DNA of 5,576 nt from Rikenellaceae bacterium (GTDB taxonomy: Bacteria > Bacteroidota > Bacteroidia > Bacteroidales > Rikenellaceae). Location of the stretch: the NCBI GenBank assembly GCA_020859875.1, contig JAJBVJ010000145.1:1-5576 (forward strand). The letters are read 5' to 3'. Every line of letters starts with the position of its first letter. Position 1 is the first letter of the stretch. Both the position numbers and the translations under genes were made by a program. The notes beneath the pieces were generated by a model. The model saw nothing but the letters and a program-made list of their open reading frames with translations, was not told where the DNA came from and did not search any database. Below are positions 1 through 5,576 of this stretch, in pieces.

Positions 1-1026
1 GTTAATTACACCAAAGCGCTCGAACTGAATCCCGATGCCATCGAGATCATCGCATCCATGAACGAATTTTACCGTATCTCGGGTAATGCGGTAAAATATC
101 TCGAAACGGCAAAGAAGATAGTCCAAAATCCCGCCCTCGAAAAGGAGACGAAAATACGCCTTTTCCGCGACCTTACATCCGATCGTAAATTCTACCGCGA
201 CCACTATTTTTATATCCGCGACATAGCATCCACCCTGTTTATAATCTATCCCGACGATTACGATATCGTGACGCTGTACGCCTCCAATATCCGGGCATGG
301 GGGGAGTTCGACGAGGCCTCACAAATCCACAAGCAATACATTTCCAGGCCCCGCAGCCAGATTGAGCCCTATATGGATGTAATCGGTATGGAGGTATACA
401 TGAAACGTCCGGATTCGGTAAAGAAATATGCCGGGATGGCTCTCGAGCGATTCCCGACAGACCCCGAGCTCCATATTCGGCTCGGCGGGACATACTCCTT
501 CCTGGGTAACGACAAGGAGGCTCTGAAAGCCTTTGAAAAGGCGCTGAAACATACCGAAGGCGATTCGGCCCGGTCGGTCGTACTCGGTGTTATCGGGGAT
601 GAATACCACAAACAGGGTAACGATAAAAAGAGCTACGGCTATTACGATCAGGCATTGGCGTTATGGGACGGCAATACGGTGGTTTTGAACAACTATGCCT
701 ATTTTCTGAGTGTACAGGAAAAAGAGCTCGAGAAGGCCCTTCGGATGGCCCGCAGGGTGATGGACCAGGAGCCCTCCAATCCTACCTACATCGATACCTA
801 TGCATGGGTATTGTTCAAAATGGGGCGGCTCGACCAGGCGAAGGAGGCAATGCGGAAGGCGGTCTCGCTCGATACCGGAAACAGCAGCGAATTGTTGATC
901 CACTACGGTGACATCCTTCATGCTATGGGGGATGAATACATGGCTACCGTCTATTGGAAACGGGCCCTCGATGCCGGCCACGACCCGCAGGAGATAGAAA
1001 GCCGGCTGGAAGGAGTCGGAAAATAA
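1..1026 (+). CDS. Tetratricopeptide-repeat protein, 5'-truncated by window edge
   Basis: The reading frame is open from base 1. The first codons (NYTKALELNPDA) are already the second half of a TPR helix pair, so the ATG at base 58 is internal and not the start. Clear TPR units follow at about bases 466-567, 574-675, 676-780, 781-882 and 889-987, with the usual pattern of small residues, Tyr/Ala and a closing Pro or Asn (for example PELHIRLGGTY, KALRMARRVMDQEPSN, TYAWVLFKMGRLDQA). The stretch at about bases 90-460 is helical and less regular. TPR arrays form superhelical scaffolds that bind partner proteins, and no catalytic domain is visible. Bacteroidota TPR proteins of this kind are often secreted or lipoprotein-anchored, but the N-terminus that would decide this is missing. 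It lies 93 bases upstream of the envC-like gene on the same strand, so co-transcription and an envelope role are inferred. The exact function is unknown. Confidence 0.9.
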   Translation, partial: VNYTKALELNPDAIEIIASMNEFYRISGNAVKYLETAKKIVQNPALEKETKIRLFRDLTSDRKFYRDHYFYIRDIASTLFIIYPDDYDIVTLYASNIRAWGEFDEASQIHKQYISRPRSQIEPYMDVIGMEVYMKRPDSVKKYAGMALERFPTDPELHIRLGGTYSFLGNDKEALKAFEKALKHTEGDSARSVVLGVIGDEYHKQGNDKKSYGYYDQALALWDGNTVVLNNYAYFLSVQEKELEKALRMARRVMDQEPSNPTYIDTYAWVLFKMGRLDQAKEAMRKAVSLDTGNSSELLIHYGDILHAMGDEYMATVYWKRALDAGHDPQEIESRLEGVGK

Positions 1027-1119
1027 TCCCGAAGCTCGATCCGGAAACCCGGTACGATATAAACAACCCTTTTTGCAACGATAATAAACTGACCCCAATT
1101 TTTTTTCCGAAACGGCGAA

Positions 1120-2322
1120 ATGGCTAAAGCATCAAAATATATAATCCTTCTTCTGGCGGCCGGCGCCTTTGTCCTGTATACTGCATCGGCACAATCCCCT
1201 ATTGCGGCCCTCGAGGCCCAAATGAAAAGGATCGAGCAGGAAATCGATAACACCACCAAACTTCTGGAGAAAACCCGTAAAGACCGTACGACCAACCTCA
1301 ATCAACTCAAACTGATAAACTCACGCATATCCAGCCGCCGGGAACTGGTATCGTCGCTCGAACAGCAAATGGCCCTGCTCGAGGAAGAAATTGCAGATAA
1401 GGAGAGTAATATCGAGGGGATGAACTCTCAGCTTTCGCAGCTCAAAGAGCAGTACGCCGAAATGGTACGTGAAGCATATAAGAATCACAAGCTCAATAAT
1501 TTCGCTCTGTTCCTTTTCGCATCCCGTGATTTTAACGACGCGACAAGGCGCATCGATTTCATGAGGCGGTACAACCGGGCGCGGGAATCAAGGGCGCTTC
1601 TGATGAAAGAATACTCAGACAGCCTTACCCTCGAGCTGGCAGAACTTAATCTCCGGAAGGAGGAACTGGCCGAAACCCGCGCTTCCCACTCCGTCGAACT
1701 GGATAACCTCAGCAGGGATGAGAGGGAATACCGCACCAGCGTAAACCGCCTGAAGCAGGAGGAGTCGAAGATCAGCAAAGAGCTGAAGGCAAAACGCGAC
1801 CAGATGGAAAAATTCCAGCAGGAAATACAGAAACTGATTGCGGAAGAGGCCAAAAAGAATAAAGCCGAAGTCAGGACGGCTGCCCAAGAGGAGGCACTGG
1901 TGAAACTCACGGGTAAATTCGAGGACAATAAAGGCAAACTTCCCTTGCCCATCCGCGGAGGGGTTATTATAGACAAATACGGCAAACATCCACACCCTAC
2001 CCAGAAGGGACTCACGGTAAACAACAGGGGCATCAACATCGCCGGTGAACGCGGAGCGGAAGTCAAGTGCGTCTTCGAAGGGGAAGTAAGCCGGATATTC
2101 GCCATTCCGGGTTACAACACCGGCGTTATGGTAAGGCACGGGAAATATATATTGGTTTATGCCAACCTTACCTCCGTGTCTGTAAAAAAGGGGGATAAAA
2201 TAACCCTTAACCAGCGCATCGGACGCCTTTCGGACAGTACGAATCCCGACGACGTCTTCATCCATATCGAGATATGGGAAGAATCCAGTAACCTCAACCC
2301 CGAGCCATGGTTCCGCAAGTAG
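1120..2322 (+). CDS. envC: EnvC-like murein hydrolase activator (coiled coil plus degenerate LytM/M23 domain)
   Basis: This is a 400-residue exported protein. Residues 1-24 form a signal peptide: basic start, hydrophobic core at 7-20, likely cut ASA|Q after residue 24, and no lipobox Cys. Residues 28-115 and about 150-265 are long charged coiled coils separated by the EnvC-type segment around EAYKNHKLNNFALFLFASRD (118-137). Residues about 275-400 form a LytM (peptidase M23) fold ending HIEIWEESSNLNPEPWF. The metal site is broken. The usual HxxxD is N302-RGI-N306, the catalytic His of YAHL is N349, and the first His of HxH is F380; only H382 remains. It is therefore predicted not to cut peptidoglycan itself. 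Known EnvC proteins with degenerate LytM domains instead activate N-acetylmuramoyl-L-alanine amidases in the periplasm at division, under FtsEX control. The start is chosen because the signal peptide begins exactly there. It overlaps ybeY by 16 bases. The family is secure; the partner amidase is inferred and not in the window. Confidence 0.92.
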   Translation: MAKASKYIILLLAAGAFVLYTASAQSPIAALEAQMKRIEQEIDNTTKLLEKTRKDRTTNLNQLKLINSRISSRRELVSSLEQQMALLEEEIADKESNIEGMNSQLSQLKEQYAEMVREAYKNHKLNNFALFLFASRDFNDATRRIDFMRRYNRARESRALLMKEYSDSLTLELAELNLRKEELAETRASHSVELDNLSRDEREYRTSVNRLKQEESKISKELKAKRDQMEKFQQEIQKLIAEEAKKNKAEVRTAAQEEALVKLTGKFEDNKGKLPLPIRGGVIIDKYGKHPHPTQKGLTVNNRGINIAGERGAEVKCVFEGEVSRIFAIPGYNTGVMVRHGKYILVYANLTSVSVKKGDKITLNQRIGRLSDSTNPDDVFIHIEIWEESSNLNPEPWFRK

Positions 2323-2753
2323 GGTTTCATAACGAGGGGACTCCTTACCGGCTTCGAGGCAAACGGGCCGTTTCGGCCTGGGTCGGGCGTTGTATCGAAA
2401 TCGACGGGTACAGGGCCGGGGAGATAAATTTCATATTCTGTTCGGGTGAAAAGCATCTCGGGATCAACCGCACCTATCTGGGCCACGATCACCGTACGGA
2501 TGTAATCACGTTCGATTATACGGATACCGACACCGGGATTGTCGGCGGAGATATATTCATCGACCCGGAAACCGTCCGCCGGAATGCCCGTCATTACGGG
2601 GTCACGGCACGGTGTGAAATGCTCCGGGTGATAATCCACGGGATTTTACACCTCTGCGGATATAACGACAAGACCGAAAAAGAGAAGTCGCGGATGCGGG
2701 AAAAGGAGGACGACTGCCTTCGGCTCTTCGGCATTTCTGATATCACGCCTTGA
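2307..2753 (+). CDS. ybeY: Endoribonuclease YbeY (rRNA maturation and ribosome quality control)
   Basis: This 148-residue protein matches the usual YbeY length. The diagnostic motif is HGILHLCGYND at residues 111-121. H111 and H115 are the first two metal ligands, and D121 sits where most bacteria have the third His. Upstream, residues 55-71 (NRTYLGHDHRTDVITFDY) and GGDIFID (80-86) are the family's conserved core. L58 stands where E. coli-type proteins have a conserved Arg. As far as I recall, both changes are common in Bacteroidota YbeY, so they look like lineage features and not damage. YbeY is a cytoplasmic metal-dependent single-strand RNase involved in 16S rRNA 3'-end maturation and 70S quality control. 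The ATG at 2307 lies inside the end of the envC-like gene, and the next in-frame Met (residue 105) is far too late to be the start. The overlap suggests translational coupling. Its stop overlaps the convergent transporter gene by 11 bases. Confidence 0.95.
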   Translation: MVPQVGFHNEGTPYRLRGKRAVSAWVGRCIEIDGYRAGEINFIFCSGEKHLGINRTYLGHDHRTDVITFDYTDTDTGIVGGDIFIDPETVRRNARHYGVTARCEMLRVIIHGILHLCGYNDKTEKEKSRMREKEDDCLRLFGISDITP

Positions 2754-4092
2754 TCAGACCCGCCTGGTTCAGGAACAACACCGCAAGAACGACCGGAATG
2801 ACATACTTTACCATCATCCTCACCGGTCGGTAGACTGCTTTCCCGTACAGTCCGTCGTTGGTCAGTTCCCGTTTAAAGAGCGATTCGTTCATCACCCATC
2901 CGGCAAATATCACGATCAACAGCCCTCCCAGAGGGATCGAATATGTGGATGTCACCTCGTCGAGAAAATCGAATATATTTCTTCCCGCGATGGACAATCC
3001 AGAACCGGGCATCTGCGATACCAGACAAAGGGTAGCCACACAGAGAACGGCAGCCGCCGTTATTACCGTCGCCGTCCGGCGCCGTAGGCGAAACTCCTCC
3101 AGCACATACGCTACCACGACCTCCAGGAGCGACATCGAAGAGGTTATAGCCGCCGCCAGCAGCAATATGAAAAACAGCAACGCCAATATCTGCCCGCCGG
3201 TCATCTGGGCGAATATATTGGGTAGCGTAAGGAATACGAGCTCAGGGCCGGCCGTGGGACTTATCCCGAAAGAAAATACTGCGGGAAAGATAGCGATCCC
3301 CGACAGTACGGCTATTGCCATATCGGCCATTACTACCGTCGACGACAGCCGGAACATATTTTGCTTTTTTTTGATGTACGACCCATAGGTCACCATAATA
3401 CCCATCCCGAGGCTCAGGGAGAAAAACGATTGTCCTATCGCCTGTAATACCGTTCCCAAACCGGCTCCCGAGAAATCGGGTTTCAAAAGGAACGACATAC
3501 CCTGTCGGAATCCCGGCAATGTAACGGCATTCACGCACATTACGACTAATATAAGGAACATCAGGGGCATCGCTGTCTTGTTGAATCTTTCGATCCCTTT
3601 TTCAATACCGAAAGCAACGATCGCGGCGGTGAATGCCACAAAGCCGAATGTCCAGAGAAAAGGCTTCCATCCCGTGGCCACGAAACCGTCGAAATTCTCC
3701 TTGATCTGTTCGGGTGCCAAAGACATGAATTCCCCCGTTAGGGATTGCTTGATAAATTCGAGCCCCCATCCGGCTATCACGCTGTAAAAGGAAAGTATTG
3801 TAAATGCGGTCACTATGCCCAGATACCCGGTAAGGCGCCAGCTCCTTATTTTAGAGAGCTTACGGAATGCACGCATAGAGTTACGCCGGCTGGCACGTCC
3901 GATCGTAAACTCGGAAAGCATTATGGGTACAGAAACAAGGAAACTTACAAGGACATAGACCATAAGAAAGGCTCCTCCCCCGTTCTCTCCCGCGATATAG
4001 GGAAAGCGCCAAATATTCCCCAGCCCTATTACCGACCCCCCGACTACGGCAATGGTGCCGAACCGGCTCCCGAACGTACTTCTTTTGGCCAT
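2743..4092 (-). CDS. Sodium-dependent transporter, NSS (neurotransmitter:sodium symporter) family
   Basis: This is a complete 449-residue inner-membrane protein. The N-terminal signature GLGNIWRFPYIAGENGGGAF (residues 23-42) is the unwound TM1 and following loop of LeuT-fold NSS carriers; N26 matches the sodium-binding Asn27 of LeuT. SFFSLSLGMG (222-231) matches the unwound TM6 substrate segment, with Ser225 at LeuT Thr254 and Met230 at LeuT Phe259. Hydrophobic spans at about 11-33, 41-62, 88-113, 145-163, 173-192, 213-240, 252-277, 301-330, 340-359, 387-404 and 428-443 give 11 segments. It lacks LeuT's twelfth, as many bacterial members do. V21 sits where LeuT has the sodium-contacting Ala22. 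The family couples sodium influx to uptake of amino acids or related compounds; the substrate cannot be read from sequence. The gene diverges from hydG across 76 bases, suggesting shared control, and converges on ybeY with an 11-base overlap. Confidence 0.95.
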   Translation of the reverse strand: MAKRSTFGSRFGTIAVVGGSVIGLGNIWRFPYIAGENGGGAFLMVYVLVSFLVSVPIMLSEFTIGRASRRNSMRAFRKLSKIRSWRLTGYLGIVTAFTILSFYSVIAGWGLEFIKQSLTGEFMSLAPEQIKENFDGFVATGWKPFLWTFGFVAFTAAIVAFGIEKGIERFNKTAMPLMFLILVVMCVNAVTLPGFRQGMSFLLKPDFSGAGLGTVLQAIGQSFFSLSLGMGIMVTYGSYIKKKQNMFRLSSTVVMADMAIAVLSGIAIFPAVFSFGISPTAGPELVFLTLPNIFAQMTGGQILALLFFILLLAAAITSSMSLLEVVVAYVLEEFRLRRRTATVITAAAVLCVATLCLVSQMPGSGLSIAGRNIFDFLDEVTSTYSIPLGGLLIVIFAGWVMNESLFKRELTNDGLYGKAVYRPVRMMVKYVIPVVLAVLFLNQAGLIKA

Positions 4093-4117
4093 TTAATCCT
4101 CTTTGCTCTTTTTCGAC

Positions 4118-4126
4118 CCAAAAGTA
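4118..4126 (-). promoter_or_regulatory. Putative Bacteroidota -7 promoter element for the NSS transporter
   Basis: Read on the minus strand the sequence is TACTTTTGG, matching TAnnTTTG fully and the ninth base (C) not. It lies 25 bases before the transporter ATG at 4092, so the predicted leader is about 15-20 bases. No convincing -33 TTTG box is visible upstream. It lies only 13 bases from the hydG -7 box on the opposite strand, so the two promoter footprints must overlap. Confidence 0.45.
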
Positions 4127-4139
4127 ATGGTTTTTAAGC

Positions 4140-4148
4140 TAACTTTGC
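4140..4148 (+). promoter_or_regulatory. Putative Bacteroidota -7 promoter element for hydG
   Basis: TAACTTTGC matches the Bacteroidota housekeeping-sigma -7 consensus TAnnTTTGC at every fixed base. It lies 20 bases before the hydG ATG, so transcription would start near 4155 and leave a leader of only about a dozen bases. No good TTTG -33 box is seen 19-21 bases upstream, which is common because that element is weak. The exact start is inferred. Confidence 0.6.
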
Positions 4149-4168
4149 ACCCTTATCGAACCCGGACA

Positions 4169-5576
4169 ATGTTCACGCCACAAATTTACTCCATTCCCGA
4201 CCGGCAGGGCGAGCCCTTTATAGACCCGGCGGAGATACGATCTATACTCGAAAGTTCTGTTCCGGAACCCGAGTCTCTTACCCGGGTGATCCGCAAATCG
4301 CTCTCCCTGCAAAGGCTCTCGCTTCGGGAAACCGCCCTTTTATTGAATGCCTCCCCACAGCAGCGGAAGCAGGTGGTCGAAGCCGCCGGAAAACTCAAAC
4401 GGCGAATCTACGGCGACCGTATCGTCATATTCGCTCCGCTGTATATCGGCAATAAATGTGTCAACGACTGCACATACTGCGGGTTCCGTGCCTCCAACGG
4501 CAGCTCCGTACGCCGCACTCTCCGCCCGGAAGAAATCGGATGCGAGGTGGCCCACTTGTCGTCCCGGGGGCAGAGAAGGCTTATCCTCGTCTTCGGGGAG
4601 CATCCCCTCTACGATCCGGGGTTCATCGCCGAAACCGTACGCATCGTCTACCTGACCCGCCGGGAATCGGGATATATCAACCGGGTGAATATCAATGCGG
4701 CCCCACTCGACACCGAAGGGTTCCGCACCGTAAAGGAAGCCGGGATCGGAACCTATCAGATATTCCAGGAGACCTACGACCCGCATATTTACGGAAAGGT
4801 TCACGGCCGGGGGCCGAAAAGCGATTACGATTACCGTCTGACGGCCCTCGACAGGGCCATGAAGGCGGGAATCGACGATGTGGGACTGGGCGCGCTCTTC
4901 GGCCTGGGAGATTGGAAATTCGATGTCATGGCACTGGTTCGCCACACGAACCATCTCGAGGCCTGCTTCGGCGTCGGCCCCCATACCATATCTTTCCCGC
5001 GAATCAAGGCGGCCTCGAATATGGATCCTCTTGGCCACAGAGAGGTTTCGGATGAGGATTTTAAATATCTCGTGGCGGTACTGCGCCTTGCCGTACCCTA
5101 TGCAGGGTCAATCCTCACCGCCCGTGAACCCCATGACCTGCGGAACGAGCTTATCCGCTGCGGCGTATCCCAGATAGATGCAGGCACTAACCTGGAGATC
5201 GGGGGCTATTCGGGAAACGGGAATATGCAGGAACTCAACAGGGAGCAGTTCCTGCTTTCCGACACACGATCCCTCCTTCAGACCGTCGAGGAGCTTATCC
5301 GGGGTGGGAATATCCCCTCGTTCTGTACCGCATGCTACCGGAAAGGTCGCACCGGGGAACATTTTATGCAGTTTGCCACCGATGGTCACATAAAAGAATT
5401 CTGCACACCCAACGCCCTGTTGACCTTTGCCGAATACCTGTGTGACCACACCGGGGGCGGCCTTCAGCAAATGGGCTGGGAACTGATAAAAAGCAAAATG
5501 GACGATATAGAATCCAAGGTAATGAAGTCACGCACAGAAAGAGCTCTGGAGGCCATCCGGTGCGGAAAGAGGGAGC
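4169..5576 (+). CDS. hydG: [FeFe]-hydrogenase H-cluster radical SAM maturase HydG, 3' end cut by window edge
   Basis: The frame is open to the window end: 469 codons plus one base, against roughly 465-475 residues for the family, so only the extreme C-terminus is missing. The radical-SAM cluster motif CX3CX2C is C97-VND-C101-TY-C104. The HydG-specific C-terminal motif CX2CX22C is C386-TA-C389 with C412; ThiH, the closest relative, lacks it. GPHTISFPRIKAA (270-282) is a family signature, and H272 probably corresponds to the His near the auxiliary cluster's extra iron. HydG cleaves L-tyrosine to p-cresol, CO and cyanide, building an Fe(CO)2(CN)-cysteine unit for the H-cluster with HydE and HydF, which are not in this window. 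The start at 4169 gives normal length and leaves a short leader after a -7 box at 4140. An in-frame ATG at 4127 would place that box inside the gene and add 14 residues, so it is less likely. Confidence 0.96.
   Translation, partial: MFTPQIYSIPDRQGEPFIDPAEIRSILESSVPEPESLTRVIRKSLSLQRLSLRETALLLNASPQQRKQVVEAAGKLKRRIYGDRIVIFAPLYIGNKCVNDCTYCGFRASNGSSVRRTLRPEEIGCEVAHLSSRGQRRLILVFGEHPLYDPGFIAETVRIVYLTRRESGYINRVNINAAPLDTEGFRTVKEAGIGTYQIFQETYDPHIYGKVHGRGPKSDYDYRLTALDRAMKAGIDDVGLGALFGLGDWKFDVMALVRHTNHLEACFGVGPHTISFPRIKAASNMDPLGHREVSDEDFKYLVAVLRLAVPYAGSILTAREPHDLRNELIRCGVSQIDAGTNLEIGGYSGNGNMQELNREQFLLSDTRSLLQTVEELIRGGNIPSFCTACYRKGRTGEHFMQFATDGHIKEFCTPNALLTFAEYLCDHTGGGLQQMGWELIKSKMDDIESKVMKSRTERALEAIRCGKRE

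Noticed and set aside
1062..1077. Possible -7 box (CCTTTTTGC) for the envC-like gene
   Set aside because: It has the TTTGC part but lacks the leading TA, and no -33 box stands out, so it is too weak to annotate.
1099..1106. Run of eight T after the TPR gene as an intrinsic terminator
   Set aside because: No stable GC-rich hairpin precedes it (the bases before are CTGACCCCAA), and the next gene begins 13 bases later in the same direction.
1485..2265. Two overlapping minus-strand open frames of 206 and 216 codons inside the envC-like gene
   Set aside because: They are Ser/Leu/Phe-rich mirror translations of a Glu/Lys/Arg-rich coiled coil, with no motif and no promoter or spacing to support them.
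2736..2758. Inverted repeat TCTGAT/ATCAGA spanning the convergent stop codons as a bidirectional terminator
   Set aside because: The stem is only six base pairs with an 11-base loop, has no GC-rich core and no flanking T run on either strand, and is easily expected by chance.
4340..5038. 232-codon open frame on the minus strand inside hydG
   Set aside because: It lies fully opposite a gene with unmistakable HydG motifs, has no recognisable domain, and arises from codon bias in the sense gene.
4456..5055. 199-codon plus-strand open frame starting at 4456
   Set aside because: It is a shifted-frame shadow of hydG, rich in Arg/Pro/Gly and without family features; the HydG frame is continuous through it.

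Overview
The window looks like an ordinary chromosomal segment of an anaerobic Bacteroidota member, most likely order Bacteroidales. A Rikenellaceae/Alistipes-type genome is plausible but not proven. Four things point this way. The YbeY metal motif has the Bacteroidota-style form (HGILHLCGYND, with Asp where most bacteria have the third His). Putative promoters have the Bacteroidota -7 form TAnnTTTG(C). No gene has a convincing Shine-Dalgarno sequence. An [FeFe]-hydrogenase maturase gene, hydG, implies anaerobic hydrogen metabolism. Base composition is about half GC and looks even by eye across the genes.

Layout. Bases 1-1026 (+) hold the 3' part of a tetratricopeptide-repeat (TPR) protein whose start lies outside the window. 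After 93 noncoding bases comes a complete exported coiled-coil/LytM protein (1120-2322, +) of the EnvC murein-hydrolase-activator type, whose metallopeptidase site is degenerate. Its last 16 bases overlap the start of ybeY (2307-2753, +), an rRNA-maturation endoribonuclease gene. These three genes read as one co-directional envelope/housekeeping block. A sodium-dependent NSS-family transporter (2743-4092, -) converges on ybeY with an 11-base overlap. Its 5' end faces, across 76 bases, the start of hydG (4169 onward, +), which is open at the right edge and probably lacks only its last few codons.

How the genes relate. The EnvC-like protein is expected to act in the periplasm, switching on a cell-wall amidase during division. 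YbeY works on ribosomal RNA in the cytoplasm. HydG cleaves tyrosine to make the CO and cyanide ligands of the hydrogenase H-cluster. The divergent transporter belongs to a family that includes amino-acid (tyrosine and tryptophan) transporters, so a link through substrate supply is conceivable but speculative.

I found no mobile element, CRISPR array, RNA gene or clearly novel system. The points most worth checking are the coordinated loss of metal ligands in the EnvC-like protein, the interlocked divergent promoters between the transporter and hydG, and the transporter-hydG pairing.
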